DNA of 64,000 nt from CAVOKN01 sp963696505 (lineage in GTDB: Bacteria; Pseudomonadota; Gammaproteobacteria; Burkholderiales; Rhodocyclaceae): NCBI GenBank assembly GCA_963696505.1, contig CAVOKN010000009.1:1-64000 (forward strand). The letters are read 5' to 3'. The position numbers and the translations under genes were made by a program. Shown here one piece after another: positions 1 to 8,524 of this stretch (position 1 is the first letter of the stretch; every line of letters starts with the position of its first letter). The notes under the pieces were generated by a model that was not told the origin of the DNA, did not search any database, and saw only the letters and a list, made by a program, of their open reading frames with translations.

Positions 1-1
1 C

Positions 2-1207
2 GACGCACCCAAAGGCAGCCACGATCGCCGCAGCGCAGCGACTGACTTTGCGCAGGACGACGAATCCACCGACTCCTTCTGGCAGCAGATCTTCCAACCT
101 ATGGGCGAGGCCCTCGCCGCCGCGCTAAAGGCGCCGGGCAGCCTGTGGTCCAGATACCAGGAGTTCGCGTCCAGGCCTGGACAGTTGCTCGACTACGCCC
201 GCATCGGCGGCGCCGTCAGCGCCGAGATCGCCAAGCTGGCCCTGATGCCCGACGACTCCAGGACGCGATTCAAGGGCAAGCCGGGGACCGTCAAGCGCGT
301 CGCCTGGAGCGAACCGCTACCGCTGCCGGAGGTCAAGGCGGTCGGCAAGGTGCTCGGCTGCTCGGTCAACGACATCCTCCTGTCATCGGTGACGGGGGCC
401 CTGCGGGCGCACCTGCTCGACAGCGGCGATGTGGTCGAAGGGGTCGAAATCCAGGCCCTGGTGCCGGTGAACCTGCACCCGGCGGGGCAGGAGCGCAAGC
501 TCGGCAACCGCTTCGGCCTCGTCGCGCTGGTCCTGCCGGTGGGCATCGAGAACCCGCTGGCCCGCCTCTACGAAGTCAGACGGCGCATGGAGGAGCTGAA
601 GGGCTCGTACCAGGCGGCCCTCACGCTTGGCCTGCTGGGGCTGGTTGGCATGTGTCCGAAGCTGGTGCAGCAGCAGATCCTCGACCTGCTCGCCGCCAAG
701 GCTTCCGCTGTCATGACCAACGTGCCCGGCCCGCAGCAGCCGCGCTACATGGCGGGGGCGCGGCTCAAGCAGATGATGTTCTGGGTTCCCCAGTCCGGCG
801 ACATCGGCGTCGGCGTTTCGATCCTCTCCTACGATGGCCAGGTGCAGTTCGGCCTGGTGGCCGACCGCAAGTTGGTGCCCCAACCGCAGGCGATCGTCGA
901 GCGCTTCCGTCCGGAGTTCGAAAAGCTGCTCTACATGGTGCTGATGGAGCCCTGGGATCGGCGTCGCGATCCACGGGAAGTCGAGGCCAATCTGGTGAGG
1001 CCGAAACCCGAGAAAGGAAGCCGCAGGAAGGCGGTGGTAGCGGCGCCGGTTGCGGCGCCCAAGGCGCCGCGGCGCACGGCGTCGCCCAGGACTACGCCCG
1101 GAAAGAGGCGCTCGACCAAGACTGACTTTGCTGCCAAGCACGAGCCGACGGCCGCGCCCGCGGCGCCCACCCCGGAGAAACCGCGGGTTCCCAAGCGATT
1201 TCGCTGA
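2..1207 (+). CDS. WS/DGAT wax ester synthase / diacylglycerol acyltransferase, C-terminal part (5' end outside window)
   Basis: The reading frame is open from the window edge, so the N-terminal half with the catalytic HHxxxDG motif lies upstream and is not seen. The visible part matches the C-terminal domain of bacterial WS/DGAT enzymes, which join acyl-CoA to fatty alcohols or diacylglycerol: an ND pair in SVNDILLSSV, the stretch LGNRFGLVALVLPV, NVPGP, and the SGDIGVGVSI block. The last ~80 residues are a low-complexity Ala/Pro/Arg/Lys tail with no family counterpart. Both the interdomain linker (base 40) and this tail (base 1120) carry the decamer GACTGACTTT read as Thr-Asp-Phe. The fatty acyl-CoA reductase at 4945 would supply the fatty alcohol substrate. 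Family is clear; wax ester versus triacylglycerol product cannot be told from sequence. Confidence 0.88.
   Translation, partial: DAPKGSHDRRSAATDFAQDDESTDSFWQQIFQPMGEALAAALKAPGSLWSRYQEFASRPGQLLDYARIGGAVSAEIAKLALMPDDSRTRFKGKPGTVKRVAWSEPLPLPEVKAVGKVLGCSVNDILLSSVTGALRAHLLDSGDVVEGVEIQALVPVNLHPAGQERKLGNRFGLVALVLPVGIENPLARLYEVRRRMEELKGSYQAALTLGLLGLVGMCPKLVQQQILDLLAAKASAVMTNVPGPQQPRYMAGARLKQMMFWVPQSGDIGVGVSILSYDGQVQFGLVADRKLVPQPQAIVERFRPEFEKLLYMVLMEPWDRRRDPREVEANLVRPKPEKGSRRKAVVAAPVAAPKAPRRTASPRTTPGKRRSTKTDFAAKHEPTAAPAAPTPEKPRVPKRFR
40..49 (+). repeat. GACTGACTTT decamer, copy 1
   Basis: In the WS/DGAT linker, in frame as Thr-Asp-Phe. Confidence 0.9.
1120..1129 (+). repeat. GACTGACTTT decamer, copy 2
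   Basis: In the WS/DGAT low-complexity C-terminal tail, again Thr-Asp-Phe-Ala. Confidence 0.9.
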
Positions 1208-1259
1208 ACTCGTCCCTCTCCCTGTTCCACGAGGGGACAGGGAACCGTTCAGCGACGAC

Positions 1260-2041
1260 TCAGTCCTCGAGTTCCGACTTCGCCAGTTCGACGTCCAGCC
1301 GCTCCATCGCGTCAGCCGGCTCGCAGGCCGCGGCCTCCTCGTAGAGCTTGGAGGCCTTCTCGAGCTGCCCTTGCCGAACATCATCACCAGGCCATTGGCA
1401 TACTCGATGCGGGCGATGGCGGAGTCGGGATTGAGCTTGAGTGCGGTCTCGAACAGCCGGACGCCCTCGTCCTTCTTGGCGCCGTAGGTCAGCCCCCCGA
1501 CCATGGCGCCAACCTTGTCGATCACCTCGGCATGGTAGGCGCCGAGCGCGATGTGGGCGTCGGCGTGGCGCGGATCGAGCTTGATGGCGCGGGTCAGGCT
1601 CTCCTTGATCTTGCCGCCCAGGCCCTGCGCCAGGGCCGTCACGACCGAGATGCCCTGGCTGTAGCGGCCCAGGGCGTAGGCATGGAAGTACCAGGCGTTG
1701 GCCTCGGCGGGCCGCGCTTTCTGCTGCACCTCGGCGCGGCTGGCCACTTCCTGAAACAGCTCCAGCTTGCGCGCTTCGTCCGGCTCCAGATAATTGGCAT
1801 AGATCGCGGTGGCTTTGGCGGCGACGGTGTGTCCCGCCGCGCCCGCCGCCAGGCCGGCGTCGGCCGCCTTGCGGAACTCGCCCTGGTGGAACAGGCGCCA
1901 CGCTTCCTGTACCGCCTCGTCCTCGGGGAAGGCTTCCGCGTCACCGCGGTGCAGGCGCTCCCAGTTCTTCTTCAGCGCCGTGCCGGCGTAGATGTAGGCC
2001 TTCTCCGGGTACGGAAAGCCGGCCCAGGCTTTCTTGCTCAT
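1260..2041 (-). CDS. TPR-repeat protein, interrupted by one frameshift
   Basis: The frame from 2041 encodes a helical repeat protein of about 260 residues starting MSKKAWAGFPYPEKAY. TPR-like units are visible (for example AIKLDPRHADAHIALGAYHAE and ALKLNPDSAIARIEYANGLV, each shorter than a full domain). The start has a good ribosome site (GCAGGAGGGGAATCC then ATG). Near 1366-1371 the frame breaks after MMFGKG, and the continuation QLEKASKLYEEAAACEP appears in the next frame and ends at 1260. One missing G or C at a GGGC run explains this, so a sequencing indel is likelier than decay. It lies 20 bases after the TetR gene's stop, convergent with the WS/DGAT gene. Specific function unknown. Confidence 0.7.
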
Positions 2042-2061
2042 GGATTCCCCTCCTGCGGCCT

Positions 2062-2709
2062 TCAGGCCGCGACGTAGCGTTTCGCGAGCTGCTCGAACAG
2101 TTCCCGCGCGCGTCCGGTCAGGAACGGTGCCGCCAGCGCCATGACATGGTACACGCCGTTGGCCAGCGCCTCGGATTCGTTGAGGTTGCGCGGATTGCGC
2201 ACGTACTCGAAGGACAGCCAGTAGGTCGCCACCACCACCATATTCACGGCCAGCGCCTGAAGCTCGCCGCGGCTGGCGCGCATCTCACCCTGGGCCACCA
2301 GACCCTCGCAGATGGCATTGGCGGTCTTGGCCTTGTGGGCGAGGATCTGCTTGAAGTGGATTTCCAGCATGCGGTTGCGCGACAGCAGATCGTTCAGGTC
2401 GCGGTAAAGGAAGCGGAACTTCCAGATCAGCTCGAACACCAGGTGCAGGAACAGCCAGATGTCCTCCACGCTGGGTGGCCGTTTTCCAGGTGCCGCGAGG
2501 GTGCGCTCTATCTCGCGCTCGAAGTCCGCGAACAGGGAATTAACGATCTCGTCCTTGTTGCGGAAATGGTAGTACAGGTTGCCGGGGCTGATGTTCAAGT
2601 CGTCGGCGATCACCGTGGTGGTGACGTTGGGTTCGCCGAAATCGTTGAAGAGCCGCAGGCTTGCTTCCAGGATGCGCTCTCGGGTGCGGCGCTTGGGTTT
2701 GCGCTCCAT
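2062..2709 (-). CDS. TetR/AcrR-family transcriptional regulator
   Basis: 215 residues. The N-terminus has a TetR helix-turn-helix: RERILEASLRLFNDFGE, then TTTVIADDLNISPGNLYYHF (recognition helix about residues 25-45) and the usual FRNKDEIVNSLF. The C-terminal ligand/dimer domain is helical and unlike any regulator I can name. Start chosen at MERKPKRRTRERI because the N-terminus of TetR proteins is short; the frame stays open far upstream without conserved sequence. It sits between the TPR and patatin genes on the same strand, inside a lipid-storage neighbourhood, so control of lipid or fatty-acid genes is a reasonable inference only. Confidence 0.85.
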   Translation of the reverse strand: MERKPKRRTRERILEASLRLFNDFGEPNVTTTVIADDLNISPGNLYYHFRNKDEIVNSLFADFEREIERTLAAPGKRPPSVEDIWLFLHLVFELIWKFRFLYRDLNDLLSRNRMLEIHFKQILAHKAKTANAICEGLVAQGEMRASRGELQALAVNMVVVATYWLSFEYVRNPRNLNESEALANGVYHVMALAAPFLTGRARELFEQLAKRYVAA

Positions 2710-2777
2710 CGCTATCTTGCCGGCGGGAATTGGCTCGCCACGAGCATAGCACCGAAGGCGGGCGCGTCGGTCCCCCG

Positions 2778-4100
2778 CTAAGCGACGCGGCGCTGCCCCG
2801 CGCTGCGCCTGGCCAGCCAGCGATCCAGCCTGTCCAGGCTGTCCGTCAGGCGGCTGGTCGCAACGGTGACCGCCGTGCGCTTGCGCGCCGTGGCACGGCT
2901 GGTGATCAGGCGGCGCTGGCTGTCTTCCAGAACGTCCACGCGAATGCTGATGCCGTGGCGGGCGAGGATCGGCGCCAGTTCGTCGCGTCGGCGATAGAGC
3001 TCGGCGCGTGTCTTCTGGTAGGCGTGCTCGGACAGCCGCCGCCGGCTCGAATAGCTGAACACGTTGGTGAAGAACATGTCGGCATCGTCGCGATTGGGTT
3101 CGAAAAGGATGACGTCCGCATCCTTGAACTCGGTCGCGTACTTGCCCATGCCTACCTGCATGCGCGAATGGATGATGGCACGGAAGGTCTGCGAGAGCAC
3201 CAGCGGCAGGCCGCCCTCCACCAGCCGGTGTTTCTGGGGATGGCCGCGCGCCGCCGCCAGTTCCGAATCGAAGGGCACCAGGGGATTGACGCACAGCACC
3301 AGTTTCGCGCCCGCACGCAGCGCCACCGAGGCATGCAGCGTCTTCTTCAGCGCCCCGTCGACGAAATAGCGGCCGTCGATTTCAACCGGCGGGAACAGGC
3401 CCGGCAGCGCGGCGCTGGCCTGGACCGCCGTCGAAATCGGCACGTGGTCGTGGCCCGGGGCACCGAACGGGATCGACTCGCCCGAGTCGAGATCGGTCGC
3501 CACCAGGAACAGCTTGTGCGGCAGTTCGCGGAAGTCGTTGGTGCGCCCCGGAGCACTGAACAGCCGGCGCAGGAAGGCGTCGATACCGCTGCTATTGAAG
3601 ATGCCCGTCGGGATGGCGCGCGACAGCCGCTGGAAGGATTCGAGGAAATGCAGGTCCAGCGGATGGGTCAGGTACTGCCAGAGCGAGGTCAGCAGCAGCG
3701 GCGGCACCGATGTCGCCCGCATGACGTACTCCTTGAACGCCGGCCGCAGCAGCATCTCGGGATGGAACGGTTCCTCCGCCGTCTCGCTCGCGATGAACAT
3801 GCGTGCCATCTGGGTCGGCGTGAGGCCGTTGGCCAGGCCCGCGGCGATGAAGCCGCCTGAGCTGACGCCGACGTAGGCGTCGAGATCGTTGAGATCGATG
3901 CCTTCGAGTGCCTCGGCAAGGGCGGTCACCGCGCCGATCTCGTAGATCGCGCCCAGCGGCCCGCCTCCCGCGAGCGCCAAGCCGGTCATGCGCTGTTCGG
4001 GTGCGAGGGGAGTCGATGCGACTAGGGCCTTCGGCGACGTACTGCGCGGCTTGCGTGCTACCAGGGATCTCACTGCCTTGCCGCTCATACGCTGCTCCAC
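2778..4100 (-). CDS. Patatin-like phospholipase / acyl hydrolase
   Basis: 440 residues. Patatin hallmarks: oxyanion-hole glycine loop LALAGGGPLGAIYEIGA (near residues 41-57), nucleophile elbow GVSSGG (Ser in G-x-S-x-G), and the catalytic Asp in FVDGALKK. No signal peptide is visible, so it probably acts in the cytoplasm or on lipid inclusions. The C-terminal ~120 residues are polar and Arg-rich. A start 4 codons later (MSGKAVRS) is equally possible. Its place beside a phasin-like gene and WS/DGAT suggests hydrolysis of stored lipids or membrane phospholipids; the substrate is not determinable here. Confidence 0.85.
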   Translation of the reverse strand: MEQRMSGKAVRSLVARKPRSTSPKALVASTPLAPEQRMTGLALAGGGPLGAIYEIGAVTALAEALEGIDLNDLDAYVGVSSGGFIAAGLANGLTPTQMARMFIASETAEEPFHPEMLLRPAFKEYVMRATSVPPLLLTSLWQYLTHPLDLHFLESFQRLSRAIPTGIFNSSGIDAFLRRLFSAPGRTNDFRELPHKLFLVATDLDSGESIPFGAPGHDHVPISTAVQASAALPGLFPPVEIDGRYFVDGALKKTLHASVALRAGAKLVLCVNPLVPFDSELAAARGHPQKHRLVEGGLPLVLSQTFRAIIHSRMQVGMGKYATEFKDADVILFEPNRDDADMFFTNVFSYSSRRRLSEHAYQKTRAELYRRRDELAPILARHGISIRVDVLEDSQRRLITSRATARKRTAVTVATSRLTDSLDRLDRWLARRSAGQRRVA

Positions 4101-4237
4101 TCCGGCCAGAGCCGGTTCAGGATTGAACGTCGCTCAAAGCCGCCGGCCGCCCGCACGATGTGGGAGGAGGACACACCGTGACGCGGCGGCCGGTGGGCGC
4201 CCAAGGGGCGCCCAGGGCAAGGGATGATTGCGCCCGC

Positions 4238-4660
4238 TTACTTGGCAACGGCAACACGCTTGCGGGCTGAGGCGCCCTCTTCCGCCTCGGTCAGCTTCTG
4301 CACGACCTCGGTCAGTTCTGCGACACGCTTGCTCAGCGTCTGGATGTCCTGCTTGGTGGGCACGCCCAGGCTGTGCAGCGCCCGTGCGACGCGGTCCTCG
4401 AACACCTGTTCCAGCTTGTCCCAGGTACCCGTCGCCTTGCCGGTCAGCTCGACCACTTTCTCTTCGGCGACCTTGCGGGTCTTGGCCTGGACGGCCTCGC
4501 CTTCCTTGACCAGCGCCTCGAACACCTTGCTGCCTTCCTGCTGGGCCTTGACGAAGGCACCAAGGCCGGCCAGCCAGATCTGCTGCGCGGAATCGCGGAT
4601 CGTTGCCGCCAGTTGGTTTTCAGTGGCGCCGCCCGCCAGTTCCTTCAGCTTCTTGACCAT
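4238..4660 (-). CDS. Phasin / PhaI-PhaF-type granule-associated protein
   Basis: 140 residues, almost entirely helical and charged. It begins MVKKLKELAGG and contains IRDSAQQIWLAGLGAFVKAQQEG, then KVFEALVKEGEAVQAKTRK and a C-terminal heptad-like coiled coil (TKQDIQTLSKRVAELTEVVQ). The SAQQIWLAGLGAF pattern is typical of the PhaI/PhaF phasin family that coats polyhydroxyalkanoate granules. The ribosome site GGAGA lies 7 bases before ATG at 4660, which selects this start over ATG at 4666. The basic tail ends SARKRVAVAK, shorter than the DNA-binding tail of PhaF. Adjacent to the patatin and FAR genes, it could coat PHA or wax/lipid bodies. Confidence 0.8.
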   Translation of the reverse strand: MVKKLKELAGGATENQLAATIRDSAQQIWLAGLGAFVKAQQEGSKVFEALVKEGEAVQAKTRKVAEEKVVELTGKATGTWDKLEQVFEDRVARALHSLGVPTKQDIQTLSKRVAELTEVVQKLTEAEEGASARKRVAVAK

Positions 4661-4784
4661 ATGCATTCTCCTGAACAAGTGGATCGATGATCTGAAACGT
4701 ATCGGAGGCGGTTGCGCCGTCCGACTCCCCGGCCCCATTGCGACTACCTAGTGTGAGGCCGCGAATCCGCTACGGGATTGAAGT

Positions 4785-4823
4785 CTAGGAAAAACCCCTA
4801 GAGCCCGCACACTAAAACCCTAG
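4785..4823. promoter_or_regulatory. Repeated AAAACCC(C)TAG motif upstream of the phasin gene
   Basis: Between the divergent phasin and FAR genes, AAAACCCCTAG (4791-4801) and AAAACCCTAG (4814-4823) recur 23 bases apart, about two helical turns. The first copy forms an inverted pair CTAGG (4785-4789) / CCTAG (4797-4801). The stretch is AT-rich compared with its surroundings. It could be an operator for a regulator of storage genes; no known site was matched. Confidence 0.35.
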
Positions 4824-4944
4824 GCGGCACGCTCTATTGCGCGCCCCGGCAGGAATCGGTCGAGCGTGTATCATCGTCAGCCCGGCGCGCGCCTGCGGCT
4901 CCCATGCTCGACGCGCCGCGGGTCCATCGAGGAGGAGCGTCCCA

Positions 4945-6930
4945 ATGAACTATTTCATCACCGGTGCCACCGGATTCATCGGCAAGCGGCTCGTCAAGAA
5001 GCTGCTGGAGCGTCCCGGCAGCGTCGTCCACTTCCTGACCCTGGGCAAGGAGAAGGAGAAAATCGCAGCCCTTCACGAGTACTGGGGTACAGACGCATCG
5101 CGCGTCATCCCGGTGATCGGCGATCTGACGCAGCCCGATCTGGGCATCTCCAAGGCCGACCTGAAGAAGCTCAAGGGCAAGGTCGACCATTTCTTCCACC
5201 TCGCCGCGATCTACGACCTCAAGGCGACGGCGGAAGTGCAGCAGGCGGTGAACGTCGAGGGTACGCGCAACACCATACGCTGCGCCGAGGCCATCGGCGC
5301 GAAGCGCTTTCATCTGTTCAGCTCGATCGCCGCAGCCGGTCTGTACGAAGGCGTATTCCGTGAGGATATGTTCGATGAGGCGGAGAACCTCGAACATGCC
5401 TATTTCCGCACCAAGCACGATTCCGAGGGCATCGTACGCAGCGAATGCCGGGTGCCGTGGCGCGTCTATCGCCCTGGCCTGGTGGTGGGCGATTCGCGCA
5501 CCGGCGAGATGGACAAGGTGGACGGTCCCTACTACTTCTTCAAGCCGATCCAGAAGATCCGCAAAATGCTGCCGCCATGGATGCCGACGATCGGCATCGA
5601 GGGCGGCCGCATCAACATCGTGCCGGTGGACTTCGTCGTCGCCGCCACCGACCACATTGCCCACCTCGACGGTCGGGACGGCGAATGCTTCCATCTGGTG
5701 GACCCCACGCCGATGCGAGTGGGCGACGTGCTCAACGTCTTCGCCCACGCTGCCCATGCGCCCGAAATGGCGATGCGCATCAATGCCGCGCTGCTCGGCT
5801 TCATTCCCAAGGGTGTGCGCAAGAGCCTGATGGCGCTGACGCCGGTGCGCCGCATCCAGAAGGCGGTGATGCAGGATCTCGGCCTGCCGGATCACATGCT
5901 CGAATTCATCAACTACCCGACCCGCTTCGACTGCCGCGAAACGCAGAAAGCGCTCAAGGGCAGCGGCATCGCCGTGCCGCCGCTGCGCGACTATGCCTGG
6001 CGGCTGTGGGACTACTGGGAACGCCACCTCGACCCCGACCTGTTCATCGACCGCAGCCTGCGCGGCCAGGTGCAGGGCAAGGTGGTGCTGGTGACCGGCG
6101 GCTCCAGCGGCATCGGCAAGGCCACCGCGCACAAGATGGCGGAGGCCGGCGCTGTCACCCTCACCTGCGCCCGCGACGCCGAGAAACTGGAGGAAACGAA
6201 GCGCGAGTTTGCGGCGGACGGCCTTACCCTGCACACCTATGTCGTGGACATTGCCGAGTACGCCCAGTGCGACGCCTTCGTGCAGCAGATCACCGCCGAG
6301 CACGGCGGCGTCAACTTCCTGATCAACAACGCCGGCCGCTCGATCCGGCGCGCCATCGAGAACTCCTACGACCGCTTCCACGACTTCGAACGGACGATGC
6401 AGCTCAACTACTTCGGTGCCCTGCGACTGACCATGGGTCTGCTACCGAAGATGGCGGAGAAGCGCCGCGGTCACATCGTCAACATCTCGTCCATCGGCGT
6501 GATGACCAACGCGCCACGTTTCTCGGCCTACGTCGCGTCGAAGGCCGCACTCGACGCCTTTGCCCGCTGCGCTGCGAGCGAATTCATCGACCGCGGCGTG
6601 AGCTTCACCACCATCAACATGCCGCTGGTGAAGACGCCGATGATCGCCCCCACCAAGCTCTACGACTCGGTGCCCACCCTCACCCCGGAGGAGGCGGCCG
6701 ACCTAGTGGTGCAAGCCATCGTCTACAAGCCTATGCGCATCGCCACCCGGCTCGGCATCTTCGGCCAGGTGCTGCATGCCGTGGCGCCGCGCGTAGCGCA
6801 GATCCTGTCCAACACCACCTTCCGAATGTTTCCCGATTCGGGCGCAGCACAGCACAAGGAAGGTGGGCCCGCGGCGCCCACTGCGGACCAGGTGGCCTTC
6901 CAGCAGATGCTGCGCGGCATACATTTCTAG
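4945..6930 (+). CDS. Two-domain fatty acyl-CoA reductase (alcohol-forming; SDR-SDR fusion)
   Basis: 661 residues with two Rossmann domains. The N-terminal extended SDR / male-sterility-type domain begins MNYFITGATGFIGKRL (GxxGxxG at residues 7-13) and has an active-site YxxxK in AYFRTK. The second, classical SDR domain starts near residue 380 (VTGGSSGIGKAT), with NNAG, a Ser in NISSIG and YVASK. This architecture and length match the Marinobacter/mycobacterial reductases that convert fatty acyl-CoA to fatty alcohol with NADPH. The start follows GGAGGAG (4931-4937). With the WS/DGAT gene 4 kb away it would complete a wax-ester pathway. A generic multi-SDR role is the alternative. Confidence 0.8.
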   Translation: MNYFITGATGFIGKRLVKKLLERPGSVVHFLTLGKEKEKIAALHEYWGTDASRVIPVIGDLTQPDLGISKADLKKLKGKVDHFFHLAAIYDLKATAEVQQAVNVEGTRNTIRCAEAIGAKRFHLFSSIAAAGLYEGVFREDMFDEAENLEHAYFRTKHDSEGIVRSECRVPWRVYRPGLVVGDSRTGEMDKVDGPYYFFKPIQKIRKMLPPWMPTIGIEGGRINIVPVDFVVAATDHIAHLDGRDGECFHLVDPTPMRVGDVLNVFAHAAHAPEMAMRINAALLGFIPKGVRKSLMALTPVRRIQKAVMQDLGLPDHMLEFINYPTRFDCRETQKALKGSGIAVPPLRDYAWRLWDYWERHLDPDLFIDRSLRGQVQGKVVLVTGGSSGIGKATAHKMAEAGAVTLTCARDAEKLEETKREFAADGLTLHTYVVDIAEYAQCDAFVQQITAEHGGVNFLINNAGRSIRRAIENSYDRFHDFERTMQLNYFGALRLTMGLLPKMAEKRRGHIVNISSIGVMTNAPRFSAYVASKAALDAFARCAASEFIDRGVSFTTINMPLVKTPMIAPTKLYDSVPTLTPEEAADLVVQAIVYKPMRIATRLGIFGQVLHAVAPRVAQILSNTTFRMFPDSGAAQHKEGGPAAPTADQVAFQQMLRGIHF

Positions 6931-6939
6931 GAATTGGCC

Positions 6940-7401
6940 ATGGCACTGAAAGCCGGCAGCCCGGCGCCAGACTTCGACGGCGTCTCCACCGACGGCAGCC
7001 CGCTGAGGCTCGCCGATTTCCGCGGCCGCAAGCTCGTCCTGTACTTCTATCCCATGGACGACACACCCGGCTGCACCAAACAGGCCTGCTCGCTGCGGGA
7101 TTACAACAAGGAGATCGCTGCCCGCGGGGCGGGTATCGTCGGCGTCTCGGCCCAGAGCCGCGAGTCGCATCAGCGCTTCACCGAGAAGTACCGCCTCAAC
7201 TTCCCGCTGCTGGTGGACACCGATCAGCGCGTGGCCAAGACCTACCATGCGGCGGGCTCGGGCTTGTTCGGCATCGCCCGCGGCATGCTGGGGGCGAACG
7301 AGCGCATCACCTATGTCATCGACGAGCAGGGGCGGATTGCCCATGTCATCGACGATCCGGATTGCCCGAACCACGGCGAAGAGGTGCTGAAGCTGCTGTA
7401 G
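6940..7401 (+). CDS. bcp: Thioredoxin-dependent peroxiredoxin, BCP/PrxQ type
   Basis: 153 residues with the AhpC/TSA thioredoxin fold. The peroxidatic cysteine is in DTPGCTKQAC and the second Cys five residues later is the expected resolving Cys of PrxQ enzymes, so hydroperoxides are reduced via an intramolecular disulfide. The motifs FRGRKLVLYFYPMD and GIVGVSAQS are typical. ATG at 6940 is chosen; an in-frame TTG at 6934 is less likely. It begins 9 bases after the FAR stop, so the two are probably co-transcribed and it may protect stored unsaturated lipid from peroxidation (inference). Confidence 0.88.
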   Translation: MALKAGSPAPDFDGVSTDGSPLRLADFRGRKLVLYFYPMDDTPGCTKQACSLRDYNKEIAARGAGIVGVSAQSRESHQRFTEKYRLNFPLLVDTDQRVAKTYHAAGSGLFGIARGMLGANERITYVIDEQGRIAHVIDDPDCPNHGEEVLKLL

Positions 7402-7441
7402 CCTTCGATGGCGGAACGCGGCCCTACGTGCCTTTTCCGCC

Positions 7442-8362
7442 CTACGGCTTCGCCAGGTCGCGCATCGCGCCGACGATCTCGTCGGCGATGCGCGGCGAGA
7501 AACCCATCGCCAGGTGGCCGATGCCGACGACGGGATGAAGCCGCCAACCGTCGCTGGCGCCCCGCTCCTGGGGCATGACAAAGTTGTCGTGCAGGCTGTA
7601 GATCGCCGCCGCCGCTACCCCTTTCGGCAGGTCCCTGGCGGCCAAGGCCTTCAGCCACGGGCTGTCCGGCTCCATCTGGCGACCGTTGCGGCCCGGGGCG
7701 ATGCGCGCGATCTCGCTGCCCCGGTGGGGAGTGCCTAGGGTTATGACTTTCGCCACCCGCCCCGCGCCGTGGCGCGCCAGGTAGGCGCGACAGGCCAGCC
7801 CGCCCATGCTGTGGGCCACCAGAGTCAGCCGCTGGGCACCGGTGTCGCGGCACAGCTCTTCAATGCGCTGCCTCAGACCGTCCACATAGTCGTCGATGCT
7901 GGCGTACATCGGCTCCAGGTTCACTGTCGCCACGCAAAGCCCTGCCTTTTCCAGGCGCCGCCGCATCCACCACCACGCGCCCCGGTTGCAGGTGTAGCCG
8001 TGGACCAGCAGCACCGGCAGATCGTTGTCGGCGACGCGCCGCAGCCGCTCGCCGCCCATGAACCAGCGCTCGAAGGGCTGGATAACCGAGAACAGCGCGA
8101 CGAAGGCGAGGTACTCCTTCACCATCATGCCCAGCGCAGTGACCAGGCCGATCCTTTGCTCTGTAAGGCGCTTCGAGCGGTAGATCCAGCCGTACGCGAA
8201 AGTCACGCCGATGAAGCCGGCCCGACCACTCAGTGCGAGGGCGAGCATCGCCATGCCCGACTGCGCGTCGCTCCAACCCTGCTCGCGTCCGGCATAGGCC
8301 ACCAGCAGCGCCAGGGACAACAACTCGCCCGCCAGCAGCAGGCGCAGGATTCTTGCGACCAT
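7442..8362 (-). CDS. Membrane-anchored alpha/beta-hydrolase (triacylglycerol lipase-like)
   Basis: 306 residues. Roughly the first 90 residues carry two hydrophobic segments (LLLAGELLSLALLVAYA and a second near EYLAFVALFSVI). The alpha/beta-hydrolase core follows: oxyanion region LLVHGYTCNRGAW, nucleophile AHSMGG (G/A-x-S-x-G), ITLGTPHRGSE, and a late His in VGIGHLAMG. This resembles LipA/PGAP1-like esterases that act at the inner membrane. It is convergent with bcp. An ester or triacylglycerol hydrolase role fits the surrounding lipid genes; the substrate is not known. Confidence 0.82.
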   Translation of the reverse strand: MVARILRLLLAGELLSLALLVAYAGREQGWSDAQSGMAMLALALSGRAGFIGVTFAYGWIYRSKRLTEQRIGLVTALGMMVKEYLAFVALFSVIQPFERWFMGGERLRRVADNDLPVLLVHGYTCNRGAWWWMRRRLEKAGLCVATVNLEPMYASIDDYVDGLRQRIEELCRDTGAQRLTLVAHSMGGLACRAYLARHGAGRVAKVITLGTPHRGSEIARIAPGRNGRQMEPDSPWLKALAARDLPKGVAAAAIYSLHDNFVMPQERGASDGWRLHPVVGIGHLAMGFSPRIADEIVGAMRDLAKP

Positions 8363-8524
8363 GGCATTAGTCCCTTAACAGCGCAATCGTGACAATTTCG
8401 GCGAAGACTTGCAGAGACACCGGGCTTGGGGGATCTACAAGGGCAGTCTCCCCTTGTTCGTACATGGCAGGTTTTTCGGCCGGCCCGAAGCTGGACACCT
8501 CTCTTTGGTTCCGGCTCGTCCGGC

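Noticed and set aside
2661..3860. Plus-strand frame opposite TetR and patatin
   Set aside because: Both minus-strand genes have catalytic or DNA-binding motifs; this frame has none.
5445..7538. Second long plus-strand frame overlapping the FAR gene
   Set aside because: Arg/Pro/His-rich alternative frame of the FAR and peroxiredoxin genes.
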